Source: Roseovarius sp. (GTDB lineage: Bacteria > Pseudomonadota > Alphaproteobacteria > Rhodobacterales > Rhodobacteraceae). From it: a stretch of DNA of 18,918 nt. The notes beneath the pieces were generated by a model. It saw only the letters and a program-made list of their open reading frames with translations. It did not search any database and had not been told where the DNA came from. The position numbers were made by a program, and so were the translations under genes. Positions 1-6,642 of the stretch are shown here, one piece after another (the first letter of the stretch is position 1; the number at the start of each line of letters is the position of its first letter). The stretch is from positions 1-18,918 of the forward strand of contig JAASSQ010000022.1 of the NCBI GenBank assembly GCA_021767845.1. The letters run 5' to 3'.

Positions 1-11
1 CGCGCCGTGCG

Positions 12-2552
12 CTACCCGATCTTGTCCTGCACGGCCAACTGTGCGGCAGCAAGTCGCGCCACCGGAACCCGGAAGGGGGAACAGGACACGTAGTCGAATC
101 CCGCCGCCCGGCAGAAGGCGATTGATTCGGGGTTGCCCCCGTGCTCGCCACAGATCGACAGGACCAGTTCGGGTTTCGCGCTCCGTCCCCGCTCGGCCCC
201 CATCTGCAACAGCTCGCCCACCCCCTCCACGTCGAGCGTGTGAAACGGGTCCTCGGCGAAAACGCCCTGCTGCACATAGGTGGACATGAACCGCCCCGCA
301 TCGTCCCGGCTCAGACCATAGGTCATCTGCGTCAGGTCGTTGGTCCCGAAACTCAGGAAGGCCACATGCGGCGCGATCTCGTCGGCGCGCAGCGCGGCGC
401 GCGGGGTCTCGACCATGACGCCCAGCCGATAGGTGAAATCCTGCCCGGTCTCATTGCGCACCGCCGCCGCCAGCGCATCCACCCGCGTCTTGACCAGTTC
501 GACCTCGCGCCGTGCCGAGACCAGCGGGATCATGATCTCGGGCACCACCGGGTCGCCCTCGTGGCTGGCCTCGATCGTCGCCTCGAAGATCGCGCGCGCC
601 TGCATGTCGTAGATCTCGGGCACGGTGATCCCCAGCCGCACGCCGCGCATCCCCAGCATGGGGTTGTATTCGCCCAGCGCCTCGACCCGCCGGACCACGT
701 CCGACAGCGGCAGGTCCAGCGCCTCGGCCAGTTCGCGCATCCCGGCGCGGTCGGTGGGCAGGAACTCGTGCAACGGCGGATCGAACAGCCGGATGCACAC
801 GGGCTGGCCCTGCATGATTCGGAACAGGTCGATGAAATCGGCCCTCTGCATGGGCAGCAGCCGGTCCAGAGCCGCCGCGCGGTCCTCGCTGGAATCGGCA
901 AAGATCATCTCGCGCATCACGGTCAGCCGGTCGGCCTCGAAGAACATGTGCTCGGTGCGGCACAGCCCGATGCCCTGCGCGCGGAACTTGCGCGCCACCT
1001 CGGCATCGGCGGGCGTGTCGGCATTGGCGCGCACCGCGATGTCGCGGACCTCGTCGGCCCATGTCATCAGCGTCTGGAACGACGCATCCCGCGCCGCCTC
1101 CAGAAGCGGCGCTTCCCCGGCCAGCACCTCGCCATTGGTGCCGTCGATGGTGATCGTGTCACCCTTCTTCAGAACGCGCCCATCCTTCAGGGTCAGGGTC
1201 TTGCGCGCCGGATCGAACCCGATCTCCGAGGCGCCCACAACGCAGGGCAGGCCGATCCCCCGCCCGATCACCGCCGCATGGCTGGTCATGCCGCCCCGCT
1301 CGGTCAGCACGGCCACCGCCGCGTGCATCCCGCGAATGTCCTCGGGGCTGGTCTCGCGCCGCACAAGCACGCATGGCTCGTCCCGCGCCGCCGAGGCCTG
1401 CGCGGCCTCGGCCGTGAACACGATCTTGCCGCTGGCCGCGCCGGGGCTGGCCGCCACGCCGCGCGCCAGCACCTCCCGCGGGGCCTCGGGGTTGACCTGC
1501 CGGTGCAGCAATTCGTTCAGCGCGCGCGGCTTGATCCGCATCAGCGCCTCTTCATGCGGGATGATGCCATCCTCGGCCAGCGCCACCGCGATCGACACAG
1601 CCGCCCGGCTGGTGCGCGCCACGCGCACCCCATCCAGAACATAGACTTCGCCGTTCTCGATGGTGAACTCGACCTGCATCTCCTCGCGCAGCTTGGCGCG
1701 CATCAGCGACGTATAGGATTTCAGCCGCTCGAAGGCCTCGGGCGCCAGCTCCTCCAGCGACGGGCCGCGCGCGTCACGCTCCAAATAAAGCGCGTCCGAG
1801 TCATGCGTCAGCGCCTCGCGGCCCTGGCTCTGGCTCAGGTAGCGGCCGGTGATCTGGCGCGCGCCGGTCTCGCTGTCCACCAGCTGCATCACGCCCGAGC
1901 CGCATTCCCCCTGCCCCAGCCCGAAGGCCATTTCCTGCACCACAAGGCCCAGCCCGGCATCCGCCGGGGCGCCCTTGGCCTGCCGCAACAGCCGCGCGGT
2001 CGTCCCTTCCCAGGCCCGCGCCATGGAGCGCAGAACCTCGGCCAGTTGCACGGCCGTGTCCTGCGGAAAATCCTCTTCGGTTTCGTCCTCGTAGGCGCGC
2101 AGCGCCTGCCGCAGCCCCTCGACCGGGTCTTGCGAGACCTCGTCGAACATGTCCGGGTCCAGCCGCGCGACATGCGTGGCATAGGATTGCACGAATCGCA
2201 GGTAAAGCCGCGATGCCGCCTCCCGGCCCAGGCGCTCGCTCAACTCCACGAACTTGGCGTCGTTCATCCCGATATTCAGCACCGCGCCCGGCCCGCCCCA
2301 ATCCGGGTCTTCCGATGACGGCCGCACACACAGCAGCGCCTGCCGGCTGAACGGCGCGATCAGCGCCTCCATGTCCGGCATCTCGCCCGCGGCGATCCCG
2401 TGCACCGCGTCAAACGACAGCGCGATGGTCAGCGGCACGGGCAGATCCAGCCGCACCAGCCGCTGAAGGCACTTCGCCCGGCCACCATGGGTTTCGGTGG
2501 CGACCGGCGCGGTCGGGGTGATGAGCGTGAAATGCGGGTCGTCTTGCTGCAC
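12..2552 (-). CDS. ppdK: Pyruvate, phosphate dikinase (PpdK), complete
   Basis: Interconverts ATP + pyruvate + Pi and AMP + PEP + PPi at the PEP-pyruvate node, in the cytoplasm. About 846 aa: an N-terminal nucleotide-binding part (to about residue 330), a phosphohistidine domain with GGMTSHAAVIGRG (catalytic His at about 425), and a C-terminal PEP-binding barrel with GLCRTEHMFF, RLFDPPLHEFLP, NPMLGMRGVRLG, FGTNDLTQMTYG and SICGEHGG (catalytic Cys at about 801). I chose the GTG at 2552 because GAGGT lies 6 bases before it. An in-frame ATG at 2600 has no ribosome binding site and sits inside a putative -35 box. The protein is slightly shorter than typical PPDKs (about 870-890 aa). The N-terminal part is divergent: the usual SVRSGA..SMPGMMD segment reads CVRPSSEDPDWGGPGAV, and two of the usual ATP-contact residues differ. 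Family assignment is secure; full ATP-dependent activity is inferred. Confidence 0.93.
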   Translation of the reverse strand: MQQDDPHFTLITPTAPVATETHGGRAKCLQRLVRLDLPVPLTIALSFDAVHGIAAGEMPDMEALIAPFSRQALLCVRPSSEDPDWGGPGAVLNIGMNDAKFVELSERLGREAASRLYLRFVQSYATHVARLDPDMFDEVSQDPVEGLRQALRAYEDETEEDFPQDTAVQLAEVLRSMARAWEGTTARLLRQAKGAPADAGLGLVVQEMAFGLGQGECGSGVMQLVDSETGARQITGRYLSQSQGREALTHDSDALYLERDARGPSLEELAPEAFERLKSYTSLMRAKLREEMQVEFTIENGEVYVLDGVRVARTSRAAVSIAVALAEDGIIPHEEALMRIKPRALNELLHRQVNPEAPREVLARGVAASPGAASGKIVFTAEAAQASAARDEPCVLVRRETSPEDIRGMHAAVAVLTERGGMTSHAAVIGRGIGLPCVVGASEIGFDPARKTLTLKDGRVLKKGDTITIDGTNGEVLAGEAPLLEAARDASFQTLMTWADEVRDIAVRANADTPADAEVARKFRAQGIGLCRTEHMFFEADRLTVMREMIFADSSEDRAAALDRLLPMQRADFIDLFRIMQGQPVCIRLFDPPLHEFLPTDRAGMRELAEALDLPLSDVVRRVEALGEYNPMLGMRGVRLGITVPEIYDMQARAIFEATIEASHEGDPVVPEIMIPLVSARREVELVKTRVDALAAAVRNETGQDFTYRLGVMVETPRAALRADEIAPHVAFLSFGTNDLTQMTYGLSRDDAGRFMSTYVQQGVFAEDPFHTLDVEGVGELLQMGAERGRSAKPELVLSICGEHGGNPESIAFCRAAGFDYVSCSPFRVPVARLAAAQLAVQDKIG

Positions 2553-2577
2553 TGCGGCACCTCGATTGGGTTGGCGC

Positions 2578-2605
2578 AGAATACGCCGGATGCAGGTCAT
2601 GACAA
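2578..2605 (-). promoter_or_regulatory. Putative sigma-70-type promoter of ppdK
   Basis: Read on the minus strand: TTGTCA (-35, 5/6 to TTGACA), a 16-base spacer and TATTCT (-10, 4/6). The predicted transcript start near 2571 would give a leader of about 20 bases before the GTG start. The alternative ATG at 2600 overlaps the -35 box, which argues for the GTG start. By-eye call. Confidence 0.45.
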
Positions 2606-2642
2606 GGGGCAGCGCGCACCGCCCGACACCCGCGGCGGGGCG

Positions 2643-2719
2643 GTTTTGTACAAAACTCCGATGGCCTGCCCCGAATTTCGTACAAACCGCGGGGGCAAAA
2701 GTGACAGGTTGTACAAAAC
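2643..2719. promoter_or_regulatory. Three phased palindromic operator-like sites upstream of ppdK
   Basis: Site 1 (2643-2656) is a perfect 14-base palindrome, GTTTTGTACAAAAC. Site 2 (2675-2688, ATTTCGTACAAACC) and site 3 (2706-2719, AGGTTGTACAAAAC) each match it at 11 of 14 positions. All share the GTACAAA core. The GTAC centres are 32 and 31 bases apart, close to three helical turns each, so one protein could bind all three on the same DNA face. They lie 91-167 bases before the ppdK start and upstream of its putative promoter. A regulator of the GntR or ScfR/PccR type is possible, but the regulator is unknown. Confidence 0.6.
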
Positions 2720-2728
2720 GCGGGCCCG

Positions 2729-2759
2729 GCGCGGCCGGGTCGGCCGAAGGGGGCCGCGC
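2729..2759 (-). terminator. Hairpin just after glyS, possible terminator
   Basis: An 8-bp perfect inverted repeat (GCGCGGCC / GGCCGCGC, 2729-2736 and 2752-2759, 15-base loop) begins one base beyond the glyS stop. Downstream in the transcript there is only a short TTTT about 12 bases later, so intrinsic termination would be weak. Confidence 0.45.
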
Positions 2760-2760
2760 G

Positions 2761-5016
2761 CTATCCCTCCAGCTTGGTCAGATCGGCCGCCTGCAAGCAA
2801 ATATCGCGGATTTTTCCAAGCAGGTTCAAACGGTTACGGCGCACTACCTGGTTGTCCGTATTGACCTGGACCGCCTCGAAAAAGGCGTCGATCGCCCCGC
2901 GCATCCCTGCCATGGCCTCCATCGCACCGGCGAAGTCCTCTTTCGCATTGGCCGCCGCAATCTCGGCCTCCGCCTTGTCGAGCACGTCGAAAAGTTCTTT
3001 TTCTTCAGGGGCTTCCGCGTATTTCCGGTCCGCGCCGAAGGAATATTCGACCCCGTCCTTCTCCTCGGCCTGGCTCAAGATGTTGTTGGCCCGCTTGAAG
3101 CCCTGCACAAGATTTTCCCCGTCCTCGGTTTGCAGGATGTCCTCAAGCGCCCTTGCCCGCGACACGATCAGGCTCAGGTCGTCGCCACCGTCGAGCATCA
3201 GGCAAGCGTCGATCACGTCATGCCTAATCCCTTGATCGCGCAGGTAAATTTTCAGACGGTCATGGAAAAACGCCAGCAAGTCGGTGCTCAGGTCGGGCAC
3301 CCGCTTCCCCACCGTGCGCAGCAGGCTGCCCTCCTCGGTATCCGGCGCCCCGTCCCTGCCCCGCACCCGGTCCACCACCGCATGAAACGCCGCCCCGAAC
3401 ACGCCGCGCTCCGCGACCTCGTCCAGAATTTCTTCCATCGTGTCGATTTCGCCCTCGCTTGCGCGGGCGTGGTTGAGGCTTATCTTGTGGCGCAGAAGCT
3501 GGGCATCAATATATCTGTCCAGTTTCAGGCGGTATCCGCCATCCACGATGATGCGGATCACCCCAAGCGCCGCGCGCCGCAGCGCGAAGGGATCCTTGGA
3601 CCCGGTGGGCTTTTCGTCGATCGCCCAGAAGCCGGTGAGCGTATCCAGCTTGTCGGCCAGCGCCACCGCGACCGACACCGGTGCGGTCGGCACCTGGTCG
3701 GATGGGCCAAGCGGGCGGTAATGCTCTTCGCAGGCGGCTGCCACCGCGTCGGGCATCCCGGCGGCCTGGGCATAGTAGCGCCCCATAAGCCCTTGTAATT
3801 CCGGGAATTCATACACCATTTCCGAGCTCAGATCGGCCTTGGCCACCCGCGCGGCCTGCGCGGTCAGCGCCGCGTCGGCACCCACCTCACCGGCCAGATC
3901 CGAAGCCAAGGCCCCGATCCGCCGGATCCGCGCCGCTTGCGTTCCCAACTGCCGCTCGAACGTCACGTTGTCCAGCTGCGCGATCCAGGCATCCATGCCC
4001 TGTTGCGCGATCCGCAGGTCATTTTCCCAGAAAAACTTGGCATCCGACAGCCGCGCCGACAGCACTTTCTGATTGCCCGCAAGGATCGTCGCGCCATGGT
4101 CGGCGGTTTCGATATTGGCCACCGTGACGAACCGTTCGATGCGCCCGGTCTTGGGGTTCTTCACCGAAAAGAATTTCTGGTGTTCCTTCATCGAGGTCTG
4201 CAGCACTTCGGCCGGCAAGCCCAGGAACTCCTCGTCGATCTCGCCCATCAGCACGACGGGCCATTCCACAAGCCCCGCGACCTCGGACAAAAGCCCTTTA
4301 TCTTCAACGACTTCAAGACCGCTGGCAAAGGCTTGGCTGGTGGCGTCCTGCCAGATGTGATCGGCGCGTTCCTGCGGGTCGAGGATGACATGATCGCGCT
4401 TGAGCTTGGCCTGGTAATCCTCGAACGAAGTCACGGCGAAGCGCCCACCCCCCATGAAGCGATGCCCCTCGGTGGTGTCACCGGCCCTGATCCCGTCGAT
4501 CTCCAGATCGACGACGCGCGCCTCGGCCGCGTCATCGGTCAGGATGCACAGGATCGAATGCAAGGGCCGCACCCACCGCAGGCTGCCCGCGCCCCACCGC
4601 ATCGACTTGGGCCACGGGAAATGCCGCACGACATCCTCCAGCACCTCGGCCACGATCGCGTCGGCGGGGCGGCCGGGCTTGGTGATCTTGGCGAAGTAGA
4701 CCTGCCCTTTCTTGTCGTCGCGCACTTCCAGATCGTCGCGCGACACCCCCGCCCCGCGCAGGAACCCCTCGATCGCCTTGTCCGGCGCATCGACGCGCGG
4801 CCCCTTGCGTTCTTCGGTCACCGTGGGGCTTTCGGCCAACAGGCCATCCAGGGCCAGCGTCAGGCGGCGCGGCGTCGAAAACGCCTGCGCCCCGGCATAG
4901 GTCAGACCGGCCTCGACCAGCCCATCGGTCATGCGCGCCTTGAAATCCTGCGCGGCCTTCGCCTGCATGCGGGCCGGGATTTCCTCGGAAAAGAGTTCGA
5001 TCAGCAGATCAGGCAT
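2761..5016 (-). CDS. glyS: Glycyl-tRNA synthetase beta subunit (GlyS)
   Basis: Beta subunit of the tetrameric bacterial glycyl-tRNA synthetase. Together with the alpha subunit GlyQ it charges tRNA-Gly; beta carries most of the tRNA-binding surface. The protein starts MPDLLIELFSEEIPARMQ, the family's typical N-terminus, and contains GPRVDAPDKAIEGFLR, the VLQTSMKEHQKFF motif near the end of the N-terminal third, and a C-terminal helical region of anticodon-binding type. About 751 aa, somewhat longer than the E. coli protein (689 aa). I set the start at the ATG at 5016; a longer reading frame to 5091 overlaps the preceding gene and has no conserved sequence. It is the last gene of the glyQ cluster, 5 bases after the small middle gene, and is probably translated from the same mRNA. 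A GC-rich hairpin follows the stop. Confidence 0.96.
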   Translation of the reverse strand: MPDLLIELFSEEIPARMQAKAAQDFKARMTDGLVEAGLTYAGAQAFSTPRRLTLALDGLLAESPTVTEERKGPRVDAPDKAIEGFLRGAGVSRDDLEVRDDKKGQVYFAKITKPGRPADAIVAEVLEDVVRHFPWPKSMRWGAGSLRWVRPLHSILCILTDDAAEARVVDLEIDGIRAGDTTEGHRFMGGGRFAVTSFEDYQAKLKRDHVILDPQERADHIWQDATSQAFASGLEVVEDKGLLSEVAGLVEWPVVLMGEIDEEFLGLPAEVLQTSMKEHQKFFSVKNPKTGRIERFVTVANIETADHGATILAGNQKVLSARLSDAKFFWENDLRIAQQGMDAWIAQLDNVTFERQLGTQAARIRRIGALASDLAGEVGADAALTAQAARVAKADLSSEMVYEFPELQGLMGRYYAQAAGMPDAVAAACEEHYRPLGPSDQVPTAPVSVAVALADKLDTLTGFWAIDEKPTGSKDPFALRRAALGVIRIIVDGGYRLKLDRYIDAQLLRHKISLNHARASEGEIDTMEEILDEVAERGVFGAAFHAVVDRVRGRDGAPDTEEGSLLRTVGKRVPDLSTDLLAFFHDRLKIYLRDQGIRHDVIDACLMLDGGDDLSLIVSRARALEDILQTEDGENLVQGFKRANNILSQAEEKDGVEYSFGADRKYAEAPEEKELFDVLDKAEAEIAAANAKEDFAGAMEAMAGMRGAIDAFFEAVQVNTDNQVVRRNRLNLLGKIRDICLQAADLTKLEG

Positions 5017-5021
5017 GGCGT

Positions 5022-5546
5022 TCAATACTCGCTCGGGGGTTCGGGGCAATCTTCGGGGGCGGGCTGGCCATCGAACACGACCTCGCCGCAATGGTTGATC
5101 TGGTGCCAGACATATCCGCGCCCATCGTTGAAAACCGCGACGATGCGGTCGATCCCGTATTCGATATTCTCTTGCCCCATGAAGGCAAGCGCGCGGCCCT
5201 CCTCGAGCGCGGCACCAATCGCGTCGGCATCGAAACAGTCAAACCATTTCGGCGCCTCCAGCGGCACGGCCTTGTCATGGGTCGCATAGGTCTCGGTCAG
5301 GCGCGCATGGTCCAGGTCCGTCGTGAAACAGGCCCGGTAGCGGATGGGAGAACTGTCGGCATCGATGGCGCGGAATTCGGCATGGGGGATCGGTTCGACC
5401 TCGCCACTGGCACGCCTGGTCAGTTGCACATCCTCCGGGCCAGTGGCCGGCACCTCTTCGTAGAAGGCGTAAATCTGCAGGTAATAGAGCGACACGCCAG
5501 CCACGAGGGCCGACAGGAGGATCGCGAGTCCAAGCACTTTCCCCAT
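5022..5546 (-). CDS. Small membrane-anchored protein between glyQ and glyS (DUF6446-like)
   Basis: 174 aa, function unknown. Residues 4-24 (VLGLAILLSALVAGVSLYYLQ) form one membrane segment after a short start with one Lys, so it is probably a single-pass anchor or uncleaved signal with the rest outside the cytoplasm. The soluble part has four Cys (about 73, 104, 153, 167), possible disulfides, and the segments PKWFDCFDAD and GYVWHQINHCGEVVFDG. The ATG at 5546 shares its A with the glyQ stop (TGATG, 1-base overlap), pointing to translational coupling. The stop lies 5 bases before glyS. From memory it resembles the Rhodobacterales family DUF6446, sometimes misnamed histidine kinase; it has no kinase motif. 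An upstream extension of the frame to 5699 overlaps glyQ and is rejected. The gene is real; the family name is moderately sure. Confidence 0.85.
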   Translation of the reverse strand: MGKVLGLAILLSALVAGVSLYYLQIYAFYEEVPATGPEDVQLTRRASGEVEPIPHAEFRAIDADSSPIRYRACFTTDLDHARLTETYATHDKAVPLEAPKWFDCFDADAIGAALEEGRALAFMGQENIEYGIDRIVAVFNDGRGYVWHQINHCGEVVFDGQPAPEDCPEPPSEY

Positions 5547-6475
5547 CAGGCCACATGCCCCCCGGCTTCGGTCTGGACGAAGGCGTCCGCGCATTTCCTG
5601 GCAAGCGCGCGCACCCGGCCGATATAGGCCTGCCGCTCGGTCACGGAAATCACGCCGCGCGCATCCAGCAGGTTGAAGAGGTGACTGGCCTTGATGCACT
5701 GGTCATAGGCGGGATGGGCCATGATGATGCGCTGCCCGGTCTTGGGGTCGGTCTCGGGCTGGCTCAGGATCGCCTCGCATTCGGCCTCGGCCTCTTCGAA
5801 CTGCTTGAACAGCACGTCGGTGTTGGCCACGTCGAAATTCCAGCGGCTGTATTCCTGTTCGGTCTGGCGGAACACGTCCCCATAGCTGAGCGCGATGGGC
5901 GCGCCGGGGTCGTTGAAGGGCATGTCCATCACGTGGTCGATACCCAGCACATACATGGCCAGGCGTTCGAGGCCATAGGTCAGCTCGCCGGAAACAGGGT
6001 GGCAATCATGGCCGCCGACCTGTTGGAAATAGGTGAACTGGCTCACCTCCATCCCGTCGCACCAGACCTCCCAGCCAAGGCCCCAGGCGCCGAGGGTGGG
6101 GCTTTCCCAGTCATCCTCGACGAACCGGATATCGTGCAGCGCCATGTCGATTCCGATCGCCTCGAGGCTGCCAAGGTAAAGGTCCTGCAGGTTGGGCGGG
6201 CTGGGTTTGATCAGAACCTGGTACTGGTAATAGTGCTGCAGCCGGTTCGGGTTTTCGCCATAGCGCCCATCCGTCGGGCGGCGCGAAGGCTGAACATAGG
6301 CCGCGGCCCATGGCTTGGAGCCAAGCGAACGCAGGGTCGTGGCCGGGTGGAACGTGCCGGCGCCGACCTCCATGTCGTAGGGCTGCATCATCGCGCAGCC
6401 ATGCGATGCCCAATAGGATTGCAGGCGCAGGATCACCTCCTGAAAACTGCTTGGCTTGCTGGTTTTTTCCGCCAT
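5546..6475 (-). CDS. glyQ: Glycyl-tRNA synthetase alpha subunit (GlyQ)
   Basis: Alpha (catalytic) subunit of the alpha2-beta2 glycyl-tRNA synthetase; it forms glycyl-adenylate and works with GlyS. 309 aa, close to the E. coli length (303). Family signatures are clear: SFQEVILRLQSYWASHGCAMMQPYDMEVGAGTFHP region near residues 10-44, YVQPSRRPTDGRYGENPNRLQHYYQYQV near 80-107, DWESPTLGAWGLGWEVWCDGMEV near 140-163, and LTYGLERLAMYVLG. The start ATG at 6475 has a perfect GGAGG five bases before it. It is the first gene of a three-gene minus-strand cluster (glyQ, small membrane protein, glyS) and overlaps the second by one base. The cluster is transcribed divergently from the plus-strand gene at 6643. 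Confidence 0.97.
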   Translation of the reverse strand: MAEKTSKPSSFQEVILRLQSYWASHGCAMMQPYDMEVGAGTFHPATTLRSLGSKPWAAAYVQPSRRPTDGRYGENPNRLQHYYQYQVLIKPSPPNLQDLYLGSLEAIGIDMALHDIRFVEDDWESPTLGAWGLGWEVWCDGMEVSQFTYFQQVGGHDCHPVSGELTYGLERLAMYVLGIDHVMDMPFNDPGAPIALSYGDVFRQTEQEYSRWNFDVANTDVLFKQFEEAEAECEAILSQPETDPKTGQRIIMAHPAYDQCIKASHLFNLLDARGVISVTERQAYIGRVRALARKCADAFVQTEAGGHVA

Positions 6476-6512
6476 GATCGCCTCCGGGCCGGCCCCTGAA
6501 AATCGCCGCCCT

Positions 6513-6541
6513 TACCTACGGCCACGGCACGGCAGGGTCAA
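6513..6541 (-). promoter_or_regulatory. Weak candidate promoter of the glyQ cluster
   Basis: Minus strand: TTGACC (-35, 5/6), 17-base spacer, TAGGTA (poor -10). It lies 38 bases or more before the glyQ start, within the 167-base divergent gap 6476-6642. I saw no convincing plus-strand promoter in that gap. Confidence 0.3.
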
Positions 6542-6642
6542 TCGCGTGCCACGCCAATATTTTGGGTGCATGGCGGCGCAGTTTTGCTACAACTTGGCGC
6601 AACATCATCAACAACGCGATTGGGCAAGGGCAAGGGGTTCGG

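Noticed and set aside
141..2318. Long plus-strand open frame (725 codons) opposite ppdK
   Set aside because: An antisense shadow of high GC: composition is His/Arg/Gln/Pro-rich with no recognisable domain, while the minus strand encodes a clear PPDK.
2553..2600. ATG at 2600 as the ppdK start
   Set aside because: No ribosome binding site, and the ATG overlaps the proposed -35; the GTG at 2552 has GAGGT six bases upstream.
2497..3798. Plus-strand open frame spanning the ppdK-glyS gap, and a similar one at 3937-5289
   Set aside because: They start inside ppdK or glyS in antisense and show typical GC-shadow composition without a ribosome binding site.
5547..5699. Upstream extension of the small gly-cluster protein to 5699
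   Set aside because: It would overlap glyQ by 150 bases and bury the membrane segment; the TGATG overlap at 5546 is the natural start.
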